54,745 bases of DNA. It comes from Bernardetia sp. (GTDB taxonomy: Bacteria; Bacteroidota; Bacteroidia; Cytophagales; Bernardetiaceae). The notes beneath the pieces were generated by a model, which was not told the origin of the DNA, did no database searches, and saw nothing but the letters and a program-made list of their open reading frames with translations. The translations under genes and the position numbers were made by a program. Each line of letters begins with the position of its first letter. The first letter of the stretch is position 1. The DNA lies in the NCBI GenBank assembly GCA_020630575.1, contig JAHDBD010000030.1:1-54745 (forward strand), given 5' to 3'. Shown one piece after another: positions 18,340 through 27,491 of the stretch.

Positions 18340-19287
18340 TTACGTTTTCGCCTGATTAAAAGCATCTAAACATTCATCTATCAGAAGCTGTATGTTGTGG
18401 TTGTATTTCCGAGAATGATGTACAGGATTTACCTTTTTTACTTGCGCTCTGCGTGCTACCAATCCTGAATTTTTAGCAGTGCTATGATGATTTTTCAAAG
18501 CAAGTGCTTTGTCTTCTTCCAAGTAATAACTTTCAATAAATAATTCATCAGTATTTTGGAAAAGGTGTGCAATTTTCTCAAAATTTTCTTCTGAAGCTAA
18601 ATGATCCATCACATATCCCAATTTGTAACCTGCTTCTACAAAAATATAAGAAAAAAGATCTTTAGCTAGATAATTAGTATCCTCTATTTGAATATTTTTT
18701 TCAGGTAAATTTTGCTCAAATGCTTCTTTTAGCTCTTTTACCCACTTACCAGCCTTAAATGGAAAACCTTGAATCTTCGTTTTAGAATGAGTTTCAAATA
18801 AATAGGCTATTGAAGGTATACTGTGATTTAGTGAGGTAAATTTAACTTCAAATACATCATTTTTGTAAATGATTTCATCTTTGATAGTTTCAATCAACTT
18901 AATATCCCAAGACGGAGGAGTAATTTCGAAAATAGTAATGGTATTATCTAAGCCTATTTCTCTTATTTCATATTTTACAGCATTAGGTTCGATTAAATTC
19001 CATGTATAACCCAAAAGTTTTGCTTGTACATTTTTAGCAATTCCTTCTGGACCACAAATAGTAACAGTACGTTGAATACCTAACTGATGCCTAAAAATGG
19101 TATCAAAATTACAAAAATGGTCAATATGTGTATGACTGATGAAAATAGCGTTTACTTTCAAACAATCTGCAACAGTAAGCTGACTAGCCTGCCCACAATC
19201 ACAGAGATAAACCCAACTATGATTAGGAACAGTAAGCATAAGACAAATATCTTCGTTAGGTAAATTTTTGAGTGTGCTTTGTATCAT
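18340..19287 (-). CDS. MBL-fold metallohydrolase (RNase Z-like fold)
   Basis: A protein of 315 residues with the metallo-beta-lactamase metal motif HTHIDHFCNF (about residues 52-61). A second metal aspartate is likely in YVMDHLA, and the late histidines are in NPVHHSRKY. The arrangement resembles RNase Z/ElaC-like hydrolases, but the N-terminus differs from standard tRNase Z (MIQSTLKNLPNEDICLML), so tRNA processing is not established. It is cytosolic, with no signal peptide. It is the first gene of a two-gene unit with the GNAT gene. Confidence 0.75.
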   Translation of the reverse strand: MIQSTLKNLPNEDICLMLTVPNHSWVYLCDCGQASQLTVADCLKVNAIFISHTHIDHFCNFDTIFRHQLGIQRTVTICGPEGIAKNVQAKLLGYTWNLIEPNAVKYEIREIGLDNTITIFEITPPSWDIKLIETIKDEIIYKNDVFEVKFTSLNHSIPSIAYLFETHSKTKIQGFPFKAGKWVKELKEAFEQNLPEKNIQIEDTNYLAKDLFSYIFVEAGYKLGYVMDHLASEENFEKIAHLFQNTDELFIESYYLEEDKALALKNHHSTAKNSGLVARRAQVKKVNPVHHSRKYNHNIQLLIDECLDAFNQAKT

Positions 19288-19389
19288 GGTGTTTGCTATT
19301 AATGTGTTTAATTGTTGGTTTGAGCTTCAAACAAAAATATCTGTATCAAAAGTTCCTCAGTTTTGTTTAAGTGAGGGTTTAGTAGCTAT

Positions 19390-19415
19390 TATCAGAGTTA
19401 TCTTGGATTACAAAA
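19390..19415 (+). repeat. Direct repeat downstream of metalloprotease gene
   Basis: A 26-nt stretch matching 20857-20882 at 22 positions (core AGAGTTAT then GATTACAAAA), in the same orientation, on the other side of the metzincin gene. Confidence 0.55.
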
Positions 19416-19447
19416 TAGTTTTGATTATTTTTTATGAGATTAAATAT

Positions 19448-20809
19448 CTATAATTCACTATGGTAGGTTTTTACTTCTTCATTCATCAAATCCCATTGCC
19501 ATTTCCAAAAAGTTGTTCCTTCTGAAAAAGTATTGTATATAATTTCTTGTGTTACTTTGTCATTATAGCCATTATAATCCATAATGTTTTCTGTGGTTGA
19601 ACGTTTAAAATATATTTCAGAATTTAATCTTATTTTATCTATTTTCTCTTGTCTGAGTTGTACTAATTCTTTGTTAAGTTCATTACGTAATTCTCCTAAT
19701 GTTTTACCAAAATTTCCAACTTTGATATTGTCTTTATAGAGCTTATTCTTATTTAGATAAGTCCTTAATTGCATTTCTCTTGCTTCTATTCTTTTTAGTT
19801 GCTCTTTATACATATTTATATTGTCCCATGGATGATGTAGTCCTAGTGCATGTCCTAATTCGTGTACAAAAGAAATATATCCACCTCCTACAGCACTAGG
19901 ATTCATCATAATATAATTAATATTTCTTGGGTAAACTTTTGCGTGTCCAAGTTCCATACCTTGTTGTTGCATGGAACTCATCAAAAATAGTATTCCATCG
20001 TAAGGTTTGTTTTTTTCAACATACTCTTTGTAAATTTCGTCATCAAACCCTTTGTTATATCTTGGAATACTTTGTTTTCCTTCATTATCTGCAAATACAA
20101 AAAGTAATTTTTTTTCTCTATATTTCTCTACATCTACTATAAAATCTTCAGTTTCATCAAATACAATATTAATTAATGCCTGATTAAAATAATTACTCTT
20201 GAATTTTTCCTTTAATTCATTCATCCATTCTAGAGTCATTTGATTGAATACTCTTTCATTATAAGTATTGTGTGTCTCATTTCCCTTTAACCTTAAAAAC
20301 TTGATTTTTAATGTATTCAAATTATGATTAGCATAGAAACACACTTTGCCTACTACAATTTTATCTTGATTTATTATTTCTACAGTGGTATTTACAGTTA
20401 ATGGTTTATTACATTCTATAATTACTTCTTTATTTTGTGCTTCAGATAAAGAAAATTTATTAGGCGTAAATTTAATGCCATCAACAGATTTAAATTCAAT
20501 ACTATCAGTATTAATATCTTCGTTTGTTTCCACTTCAATCCTCAATTTTACGCCTATCTGATGAGGAAACATACTTATCCAAGGAATTAAATATTCTTGT
20601 TTTGTTAAAGTTGTTGGTTGATAAACTTTTTTCAACTCTTCATAACTCAAACACGTTTGTTTATAATCTTTTCGCATCCAATCAAATCCAAATTCACCCT
20701 CATAATTATTCAGTCTACGTAAATGGATAAGATATCCTGTAGAATTTTCTTTACAAGATTGACAACTTATACACATTAAAAACAGTAAAATATATAATAT
20801 GATTTTCAT
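19448..20809 (-). CDS. Metzincin-type zinc metalloprotease lipoprotein
   Basis: A secreted protein of 453 residues. The N-terminus MKIILYILLFLMCISCQSC is a lipoprotein signal, with C16 or C19 as the lipidated cysteine. The catalytic motif HELGHALGLHH (about 316-326) is a perfect metzincin HExxHxxGxxH, and a candidate Met-turn, ENIMDYNGYND, lies about 90 residues later. The N-terminal ~180 residues look beta-rich and have no recognised domain. Between motif and Met-turn is a highly charged helical insertion. It probably sits in the outer membrane and cleaves proteins outside the cytoplasm. It appears monocistronic and lies between two similar 26-nt direct repeats. Confidence 0.85.
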   Translation of the reverse strand: MKIILYILLFLMCISCQSCKENSTGYLIHLRRLNNYEGEFGFDWMRKDYKQTCLSYEELKKVYQPTTLTKQEYLIPWISMFPHQIGVKLRIEVETNEDINTDSIEFKSVDGIKFTPNKFSLSEAQNKEVIIECNKPLTVNTTVEIINQDKIVVGKVCFYANHNLNTLKIKFLRLKGNETHNTYNERVFNQMTLEWMNELKEKFKSNYFNQALINIVFDETEDFIVDVEKYREKKLLFVFADNEGKQSIPRYNKGFDDEIYKEYVEKNKPYDGILFLMSSMQQQGMELGHAKVYPRNINYIMMNPSAVGGGYISFVHELGHALGLHHPWDNINMYKEQLKRIEAREMQLRTYLNKNKLYKDNIKVGNFGKTLGELRNELNKELVQLRQEKIDKIRLNSEIYFKRSTTENIMDYNGYNDKVTQEIIYNTFSEGTTFWKWQWDLMNEEVKTYHSEL

Positions 20810-20856
20810 AAATCTATATTTTTATGTGCTAAAAAATAATCCCATTTAAAGGTAAT

Positions 20857-20882
20857 AATTAGAGTTATTTTAGATTACAAAA
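20857..20882 (+). repeat. Direct repeat upstream of metalloprotease gene
   Basis: Partner of the repeat at 19390-19415 (22 of 26 identical). Confidence 0.55.
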
Positions 20883-20924
20883 AGCTACTGACAAAATTTT
20901 GAGCCAAAAAAGACAATTTTCTAT

Positions 20925-21797
20925 TTATAAACTGATAATTCTCTCCAACGTGTAATCAATCAAATTATTAACTTCTTCTTGTGGATTCTCTGAAAATTCA
21001 TGCGTGATTCGATTGGCAAGAATGGCATTGAGAGACAGCATTTTGTGTCCTAAAAGTCTGCCCATAGCATAATAACCTGCTGTTTCCATTTCCATGTTGG
21101 TAAGTGGAAAATGGTGAATTTTATTTCTGATTTTATCTAAATAATTATCTGTTTTGGGTTTTAATCTCACTTCTCGTCCTTGTGGGGCATAAAATCCAGG
21201 GCAAGTAAGTGTATTTCCTTTTATCATCTTGACAGTTGTAGTGCTTTTAGTAAAATGATTTACCAAACTTTCATCTGCTGAAACGATATACGGATTAAAA
21301 TCAACCTTTGCATTTTCTTTAATCTGTTGAGAAATTTCTTGTTCTTTTTGACTTTGTTCTAATCTATAAAACTGCATCAAAGTATCCATTCCAACAGCAT
21401 TTTGAGAAGCTAAAAGTGTTCCTACTGGAATGCTTTCTTGCAATGAACCCGAAGTTCCAACTCTAATAATGATAAGTGAAGTTAGTTTCTCTTTTATTTC
21501 TCTTGTTGTGAAATCTACATTGACAAGTGCATCTAATTCTGTCATCAAAACCTCTACATTATCTGTTCCCATTCCTGTCGAAATTACAGAAATTCGTTTT
21601 CCTTTATACATTCCTGTATGCGTAACAAATTCTCTTTTATGAATTTTAATATCTATAGAATCAAAAAACTGACTTACAAAAGGTACACGCTCAGGGTCGC
21701 CAACTGTAATAATTGTGTCTGCTAATTGATTAGGTTGAAGATTGAGATGATAAATAGAATTATCAGGATTGATGACGAGTTCGGAAGATGGAATCAT
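20925..21797 (-). CDS. Nucleoside phosphorylase (uridine phosphorylase-like)
   Basis: A cytosolic enzyme of 290 residues of the PNP/UDP family, which splits a nucleoside with phosphate to the base and ribose-1-phosphate. The phosphate-binding regions are TVGDPERVPFVSQFF and IIIRVGTSGSLQESIPVGT (about 107-125), and the ribose-binding block is TNMEMETAGYYAMGRLLGH. The GDPERV start and METAG motif fit uridine phosphorylases, but substrate choice is uncertain. It is used for pyrimidine or purine salvage and is probably a single-gene unit. Confidence 0.85.
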   Translation of the reverse strand: MIPSSELVINPDNSIYHLNLQPNQLADTIITVGDPERVPFVSQFFDSIDIKIHKREFVTHTGMYKGKRISVISTGMGTDNVEVLMTELDALVNVDFTTREIKEKLTSLIIIRVGTSGSLQESIPVGTLLASQNAVGMDTLMQFYRLEQSQKEQEISQQIKENAKVDFNPYIVSADESLVNHFTKSTTTVKMIKGNTLTCPGFYAPQGREVRLKPKTDNYLDKIRNKIHHFPLTNMEMETAGYYAMGRLLGHKMLSLNAILANRITHEFSENPQEEVNNLIDYTLERIISL

Positions 21798-21865
21798 AGC
21801 TTTTAGTTTAGTTATTAAAAAGCAAAATTACTAATTTATGATAAACGAAATGAAAAAATAGCATA

Positions 21866-21898
21866 AAAAAGCCTTTTCATTTTCAGAAAAGGCTTTTT
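21866..21898 (-). terminator. Intrinsic terminator after the caspase/lipoprotein pair
   Basis: A perfect 13-pair stem (AAAAAGCCTTTTC with GAAAAGGCTTTTT) and a 7-nt loop. A T run follows on the minus strand. It lies 22 nt after the stop of the lipoprotein gene. Confidence 0.88.
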
Positions 21899-21920
21899 GT
21901 AGATAAAAATGGAATTTAAT

Positions 21921-22448
21921 TTATTCCTTTTTCGGAACAATGGATTGAATTAGCTTAATAATCGTATTTTCAGACTTTAAATCTACATAAAACATGTCTT
22001 CTTTTTTCTCTTCCTCTTTTTTGGGATTTTTGAGAAGAGAATGCTTTGCAACTGCTTTTGCACAAGGATTATCTGAAAAGACAATGTCTAAAGTATCTTT
22101 TTTTCCCTTTAAACGCATTGCATATTTTGGCATCATCATACACTTTTTTTCTATATCAGAAATATAATTTGTCGTATCTAGAAGGGTGTTTTTAAGACTA
22201 TCTGATTGTTCTTTTGACGTAAAAACTTTGGCGTATGCCTCATAATCACACAAATAGATTTTACTTGTATCTTGTTCTGTAGGATTAGTGGGCGTGTTTT
22301 GTATTAAAAAAAGCTCTACTTCTTCTGATTCATTGATTACTTTTTGCATAGCATGTAATTCTTTTTCTTTGCAACTACTCAAAATAAATAAAGATAACCC
22401 GAAAGTAAAAATGGCTATATAAAAAAACATTTTTTGAGGAAAATTCAT
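21921..22448 (-). CDS. Lipoprotein of unknown function, caspase-gene partner
   Basis: A protein of 175 residues not recognised as a known family. The signal peptide ends in the lipobox ILSSC (lipidated C about residue 26). The mature part is polar, with further cysteines (LCDYEAY, KKCMMMP, NPCAKA) and a Lys/Glu-rich stretch near residue 143-150. The gene begins 26 nt after the stop of the caspase-like gene on the same strand, and a terminator follows, so the two form a two-gene operon. It may anchor or restrain the caspase-like partner in the envelope. That role is inference. Confidence 0.72.
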   Translation of the reverse strand: MNFPQKMFFYIAIFTFGLSLFILSSCKEKELHAMQKVINESEEVELFLIQNTPTNPTEQDTSKIYLCDYEAYAKVFTSKEQSDSLKNTLLDTTNYISDIEKKCMMMPKYAMRLKGKKDTLDIVFSDNPCAKAVAKHSLLKNPKKEEEKKEDMFYVDLKSENTIIKLIQSIVPKKE

Positions 22449-22474
22449 AAGTGCTAAATTTAATTTGGGAATAA

Positions 22475-23860
22475 TTATCTTTTAGTGATTTTGGTGTAAT
22501 AAACTGGGTTTTGAGTTGTACAGTTTCTACAACCTGTATCTGTTTTATTGACTGTATTAGCATGAGATTTTTTCAAAATATTTTCCCAAGAAGGTTCTTG
22601 TGTTTTAAGATAGCTAATTTCTTCGTGAAAAGCCTGTAAAAAACTAAGCGTAAAAAATCCTCCATTCACACTATTTGACCAAGAAACTTGTCCAGCACTA
22701 GACGAAGTAACAATTAGATTTCCTTTTGTAGCCAAAAATAATTTTTGTAATTTTTCTATATGAGGTGTTTGATACGAACGACCAGCCAAAAAGCTCGTTT
22801 CAGTCATTTTATTGATTCCAATATCAGAATTACAACAATCTGTAATTACAATATTTAAGCGTGCGCCCTTTTTATCTAAGAGATTATAAACAGAGGAAAC
22901 AGAAAGGGTTGTTTCTGCTGTAAGTTTGGTATAAGGTGAAGCACGAATATCCATTTGAGGATAGGCATCAGTTTGGTCAGACCAACGAAAACCGTGTCCA
23001 CTATAATAAAAAACAACAATATCGTTACTTCCTGGATTGAGTCCATTCAAAACTTGCAGAGCTCTATCTTTTGTAAAACTGCTTCCTTTAACTTCATATT
23101 TCCTAAAATCTACCTTCAAAGCACTTGCAATATCTTCAAATTCTTTCGTCATATTTCGGCTATCCGTTTCGCAGCTTGCGCCAATATCTCCAATGCTACT
23201 ATTGACAAGCATTACCAAGTGCATTTTTGCTGCTCCATAATTTGCTTCTTGATTTTGCTGTTGAGTTGTATTGTTATCATAATGCTCTTGGGCTACATGG
23301 CTATCAAGCTCATTATCACGCATGTTTTGAAAAGCTAAATATTCTTTTTCATTATCCCAATAAAATTGATGTAAATACTCATCTGTAAGTTCAGAAACTT
23401 TTAACTCCTTATATAAATCAACTCGTTTTAGAGATTCTTCGCTAAAATTTGGGTCGTCAGTTACAAATGGTTTTTCTCCTTTCGTGTTTTCATCCCAAAC
23501 CCATACAAAATGGTCTGGATTGTAAGATTGTTGATTTACTCTTGAGCCAGAATTTTTTGTAATAAACTTTGGATTTTTACCCTGCATAACAAAATAATTA
23601 TAGCCATCTTCTTGACCTGAGTTAGAAGTATAATCTATATTAACAACATTATAAACATTATTAATTGTATAAGCTACACGCATATAAGCATCTTCCTCAT
23701 TAAAATAAACTAAGAAGCCTTTGTATTTTACTCCTGATGCTGAGAACTGAATTTCATATAAGGATTGAGAAAAAACGGGAACAGAGAGAGTTAGAAAAAA
23801 CGAAAATAGAAGGATTCTCCAAATATAGGAGGTTTTGATAGGTTTTTTGTGATTTTCCAT
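22475..23860 (-). CDS. Secreted caspase-like (metacaspase, peptidase C14) protein
   Basis: A protein of 461 residues with a signal peptide (TM-like segment about 13-28, then VFSQ). The N-terminal ~190 residues carry YKGFLVYFNEEDAYMRVAY and look beta-rich. The C14 domain starts near KMHLVMLVNSS (about 212). The catalytic histidine is about H289 in VVFYYSGHGF and the catalytic cysteine about C343 in VITDCCNSD, in the family spacing. Such enzymes cleave after Arg/Lys or Asp and often need calcium. An exported caspase-like protein acts outside the cytoplasm, so classic intracellular suicide is unlikely. A candidate promoter lies 36-43 nt upstream. Confidence 0.88.
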   Translation of the reverse strand: MENHKKPIKTSYIWRILLFSFFLTLSVPVFSQSLYEIQFSASGVKYKGFLVYFNEEDAYMRVAYTINNVYNVVNIDYTSNSGQEDGYNYFVMQGKNPKFITKNSGSRVNQQSYNPDHFVWVWDENTKGEKPFVTDDPNFSEESLKRVDLYKELKVSELTDEYLHQFYWDNEKEYLAFQNMRDNELDSHVAQEHYDNNTTQQQNQEANYGAAKMHLVMLVNSSIGDIGASCETDSRNMTKEFEDIASALKVDFRKYEVKGSSFTKDRALQVLNGLNPGSNDIVVFYYSGHGFRWSDQTDAYPQMDIRASPYTKLTAETTLSVSSVYNLLDKKGARLNIVITDCCNSDIGINKMTETSFLAGRSYQTPHIEKLQKLFLATKGNLIVTSSSAGQVSWSNSVNGGFFTLSFLQAFHEEISYLKTQEPSWENILKKSHANTVNKTDTGCRNCTTQNPVYYTKITKR

Positions 23861-23895
23861 AGGTAAAATATAGATAAGTAAAGAAGTTGATTTTC

Positions 23896-23903
23896 AAAAG
23901 TAC
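23896..23903 (-). promoter_or_regulatory. Candidate -7 element of the caspase operon
   Basis: The minus strand reads TACTTTTG (TAnnTTTG). A TTTG lies 16 nt further upstream, closer than the usual 19-21 nt. Confidence 0.4.
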
Positions 23904-23993
23904 ACAGATGTACAAGTTCAAAAAGAAAGCCAAAACTTTTAACTTTCATTTATGATTGAAAGTTAGTTTTATATCTGTATCTATGCTATTAAA

Positions 23994-24044
23994 TAAAAAA
24001 AACATTTCTACAAAAGATAATAGAATTGCTTCTTGTAGAAATGT
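23994..24044 (-). terminator. Intrinsic terminator of the CPBP protease gene
   Basis: A perfect 12-pair stem (24002-24013 with 24033-24044), a 19-nt loop and a run of eight T on the minus strand. It lies about 47 nt after the gene end. Confidence 0.8.
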
Positions 24045-24090
24045 CAGTGTATTGTTGATTATCTAAAATTAAGAAAGGCTTACTTTTGCT

Positions 24091-25083
24091 TTACCATGAT
24101 TTTTTGCCTTCTACTACTTCTTCCACGTTCTTATTCATCTGTTTTTGGATAAATTTCAAAATACCAATACAAAGTAAAATACTCAAAATACCTAGTGGAA
24201 TCATTGTAGCAAAATCGCTTGTTTCCATTGCTGGAGCATTGAGCATTTCTTTATCAACAAATAAAAACAGAATCAAAGTAAGTCCATTATTGAGAATATG
24301 CGCCCAAATCGGCACAGTAATGTTGTTGGTGTAGATATATAAGTAACCAAATAAAGCCCCTAAGAGCATACGAGGAACAAAGCCATAAAATTGAAAGTGA
24401 ATAGCACTAAAAATAATAGCTGTTATCCAAATAGCTGCGTGTTTGTTTTTGGTAAGATTCTGAAAGAGAGGTTGTACTACTCCTCTAAAAAATACTTCTT
24501 CGGTGAGTCCTGCCAAAATAGCAACTACAATAAAGCCTAAAATCGCTTGCATAGGCGAAGCAAAATCAGTCATAAAAAGAGTTAGTGTTTGTGCAGCATC
24601 TTCTTTTTCTCTCATCCATGTTTCTAAACCCTTTAAGGCTTCAGGGAATTCTACTGCTCCATTTAATGCTCCTGTTACCCAAACAGCAGGAAAAGCAACA
24701 ATAGCAAGCACAACTACCACTAAGAAAATAAATGCAGGAGTTTTGTATCTTCTTAGAAAAGGCTCTTCTAAAAATTGTTGAGCCAAATCAGGATTCATTA
24801 CATGAACTGTTCCATTACTTGGATTGGCTTGATTAAACTTATAGACGTATTTAGTAAAAAATAAAGCAGCTCCCAAAAAGCTAAAAATCTGTGTAAAGCC
24901 TTGCAAAATCAAAATAGGCGTGCGAAGTTCTGGGTGTGCACTCATATTTTGCATCTGATTTGTAAATTCCATAATAGGAATGTCATAAACTATTGCAATC
25001 AAAAACATTCCAATAATTTGGGAAGCAAATAAAGCTAAAACAGTAATGACCAAAAGCAAGAGAAGCGAAAATATATATTTCAT
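24091..25083 (-). CDS. CPBP-family intramembrane metalloprotease (CAAX/Abi-like)
   Basis: A protein of 330 residues with about seven or eight hydrophobic segments, starting with MKYIFSLLLLLVITVLALFA. The catalytic motifs are EEVFFRGVVQPLF (about 215-227) and a histidine in IIFSAIHFQFYG, with a third motif region GYLYIYTNNITVPIWAHILNN. The EExxxR/FxxxH pattern defines this glutamate-type intramembrane protease family. Its bacterial members process peptides or act in immunity and stress. It is an inner-membrane protein and appears to be a single-gene unit. The substrate is unknown. Confidence 0.85.
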   Translation of the reverse strand: MKYIFSLLLLLVITVLALFASQIIGMFLIAIVYDIPIMEFTNQMQNMSAHPELRTPILILQGFTQIFSFLGAALFFTKYVYKFNQANPSNGTVHVMNPDLAQQFLEEPFLRRYKTPAFIFLVVVVLAIVAFPAVWVTGALNGAVEFPEALKGLETWMREKEDAAQTLTLFMTDFASPMQAILGFIVVAILAGLTEEVFFRGVVQPLFQNLTKNKHAAIWITAIIFSAIHFQFYGFVPRMLLGALFGYLYIYTNNITVPIWAHILNNGLTLILFLFVDKEMLNAPAMETSDFATMIPLGILSILLCIGILKFIQKQMNKNVEEVVEGKKSW

Positions 25084-25179
25084 AGATATGTTTTTAAAGA
25101 AAAAAGTATATGATTTTTCTAGTAAATTAGTAGTATTTTTATCTTCAAAATTACTATAATTAAGAAGAAAATTGAATTT

Positions 25180-26091
25180 TTATTTCACAACAAAAAAACC
25201 ATCATTACCTTCATCTTGATATAAAGGCATCAAAATATAGCCTTTATAAGGTGAGCGAATTTCTTTTCCATCTTGATGTGCTAATAATTGCCCTTCTTCG
25301 ATACTATCAAAATTACCAAAACCTTCTAACATCTTAAATGTCGAATTTTCTGGTATTTTATGGATATATTCACAGTTTAGATAATTCGGAACACCCGTTC
25401 TGATAGTTTCTCCTAAAGTATGTTCTAAATTTGGAATAGGCTGAGTAGTCATTTGAAGAGCTTGAATGATACGCCAAACTCCTAAGATAAGATTATTTGC
25501 AGAATTTTCTTTTCCTATTGTTCCTCCTTCAAAAGCAAAAGTTTCATAGTTCCATTGTTCCATATAAGTCATGGCAGTTCCTTGTAATTTTTTATCTAAT
25601 CCAAGAATAACAGGAATTTCTAAAAGTTGAGCAAGTTTGTCATCTGTTGTTGTGGTTCTGACTACAAAAGCTCCATTTGGCGCAGAAGTAGTATGCAAAT
25701 CTATCAAAATACGTCTTTTGTAAGTATCGTGAGGAATGACACGCAAAACTTCAATAAGTTGGCGCAATTCTTCATATTCTGAAATTTCTGAATCAGGTGG
25801 AATATTATCGATCAAATCATTGAGCCAAATTCTGTTCAAATCAGTTTGTAAATAGCGTTTTTTTTCTTTGAGTGCTTGCAAGTTTCCACCAATAGCTACA
25901 AAATGTCCATTAAAAAGTCGCTTATCTAAATGGGAAGCAAGATATTCTAAGGCATTATAACCTGCTTGTTCGTTTCCGTGTAAACCACCAATACAAACCA
26001 AAAGTGTTTGATTATCTCCTCCAGAGATATTTCCAATGATACGCTTAAAAAGTGTTGATGTGTGGGTGGTTTCCTGTGATTGTTGAGTCAT
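25180..26091 (-). CDS. Succinylglutamate desuccinylase/aspartoacylase-family hydrolase
   Basis: A zinc hydrolase of the M14 fold, 303 residues. The first metal motif is GGLHGNEQAGYNALEYL (HxxE, about residues 34-37). The arginine-bearing substrate strand is DLNRIWL, and DLHTTSAPNGAF carries the further metal histidine. A C-terminal beta domain (about 225-300) is typical of the aspartoacylase/AstE group. These enzymes remove acyl groups from N-acyl amino acids. The arg operon a few kilobases away uses N-acylated intermediates, so an acyl-amino-acid substrate is plausible, but no direct link is visible. Confidence 0.82.
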   Translation of the reverse strand: MTQQSQETTHTSTLFKRIIGNISGGDNQTLLVCIGGLHGNEQAGYNALEYLASHLDKRLFNGHFVAIGGNLQALKEKKRYLQTDLNRIWLNDLIDNIPPDSEISEYEELRQLIEVLRVIPHDTYKRRILIDLHTTSAPNGAFVVRTTTTDDKLAQLLEIPVILGLDKKLQGTAMTYMEQWNYETFAFEGGTIGKENSANNLILGVWRIIQALQMTTQPIPNLEHTLGETIRTGVPNYLNCEYIHKIPENSTFKMLEGFGNFDSIEEGQLLAHQDGKEIRSPYKGYILMPLYQDEGNDGFFVVK

Positions 26092-26128
26092 CTATCTTGT
26101 TAAAAAGGTCAGGGAAAATTTCAATAAA

Positions 26129-26168
26129 ACCCTAAACTTCCCAATATGTTTTTGAAGAAGTTTAGGGT
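26129..26168 (-). terminator. Hairpin, probable terminator
   Basis: A perfect 12-pair stem (26129-26140 with 26157-26168) and 16-nt loop, 80 nt after the stop of the lipoprotein gene at 26249. The T tract is weak (TTTTATTG). Confidence 0.55.
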
Positions 26169-26248
26169 AAATAGTATAGTACGCAGAATAATGCGTAAAG
26201 ATACAAAAAACTAATTTTTATTAATTCAGTAAATATCAAGTTATTTGC

Positions 26249-27358
26249 TTATTTTTTCCTAACTCCCAGCACGTTAGGGATTTCCCAAAAATGATGATTA
26301 TTATCATTCAAATTAAAATTAGTTTCATAACTTCCTTGTTTTGAAATCACACTATCGCCATACTTTATAAAAAATGAAGTTTCGGGTCCTCCTTCCAAAT
26401 ACATTATTTTTTTGATATTGAGTTCTGATTTTAAAAGCATATCATTGTAAGTCTGAACATTATAGGGCGAACGAGTATGAATAAAAAGAACATTTGAGTT
26501 CATATCTTCTGCCAAAACAACCATACTCCAATAACGCTTTTGATTTCCCCAACGGTTTTTTTGTCGGCAATCTACCAAACGCAAATTCTGAATTAACGTA
26601 TTGTAGTTTTTTATAGTTTCTTGCCAGTTTCCACACGAATTATCCATATCTATAATCTGAAATTCAGGCAAATTTTTGTTTTTTGCGTCTTCTTTTAAGT
26701 TAAAAGCTGCAATAGAATTATACTTCTCTGTAAAATTTGGATTATTTATAAAATCAAAATCTTTCATATAACCTGCGCTCATTCCGTCCATTTGGAACAT
26801 TGAAGCATTAAAGGCAGCAATCAAGTTCTCAGCTTTTGCCCATTTGGGAGCTGTTTTAGTTCCTTTTTTCTCAAATGAATTTTCAGAAATTTTTTCTAAT
26901 GAAGAAATCAAATCTAACTTAAAAAACTTCATATCGATTCTCAAAACAGAAATTTTACTATCTGCAATATTTGATTTTATGGGAGCATCAAATTCAGCAT
27001 ATTCTAATCCTTCTTCAAAAATTTTCCAAACTATCTTTGTTTCTACTTTTCTAGGCGTAAAAGTCGGAATTAGTTCTTTTGGTTCTTGGTAATTAGAATC
27101 GCTATAAATCCAACCTGCTTTTTCTCCGTCATAGTAAGGGTCATTTTTATCTTCTTTCTTTGAGTCAGTTTTAGTAGAATCCAAGTCAATAACTTTACTT
27201 GTAGGAACTAGTATAGAATCTGATTTATTATTTGAATTTTCTTTTTGCTTTTCAGTTTGGGAAGAACTCACTGTACAAGAAAAACAAATCATTATAGAAA
27301 TAAATACTAAAACAAATAACCTTATCTTTGTAGCTAAAACCAAAATAAAATGTTTCAT
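26249..27358 (-). CDS. Phosphodiester glycosidase-like lipoprotein (DUF2233/NAGPA-like)
   Basis: A protein of 369 residues. The N-terminus has a hydrophobic signal ending in CFSC, suggesting lipidation at about C28, then a Ser/Lys/Asp-rich linker to about residue 95. The folded part carries AAFNASMFQMDG...AGYMK, a CRQKNRWGNQKRYWSM segment, MYLEGGPETSFF and the C-terminal IPNVLGV. These match the blocks of the phosphodiester glycosidase fold, known from the lysosomal uncovering enzyme and bacterial exopolysaccharide proteins. It is likely anchored on the envelope and active on a phospho-sugar polymer. The assignment is from motif memory. Confidence 0.68.
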   Translation of the reverse strand: MKHFILVLATKIRLFVLVFISIMICFSCTVSSSQTEKQKENSNNKSDSILVPTSKVIDLDSTKTDSKKEDKNDPYYDGEKAGWIYSDSNYQEPKELIPTFTPRKVETKIVWKIFEEGLEYAEFDAPIKSNIADSKISVLRIDMKFFKLDLISSLEKISENSFEKKGTKTAPKWAKAENLIAAFNASMFQMDGMSAGYMKDFDFINNPNFTEKYNSIAAFNLKEDAKNKNLPEFQIIDMDNSCGNWQETIKNYNTLIQNLRLVDCRQKNRWGNQKRYWSMVVLAEDMNSNVLFIHTRSPYNVQTYNDMLLKSELNIKKIMYLEGGPETSFFIKYGDSVISKQGSYETNFNLNDNNHHFWEIPNVLGVRKK

Positions 27359-27491
27359 AATGTAACTTGCTCTTTAAAGTGAGAAATAATGTATCGTAAG
27401 TTTTACTTTACGACCCAATCAGTTTTTGTTCTCAAAACGGAATGGGCATTTTTATATTGTATGAAATTTTTGTAAAAATTATAGCAAATAA

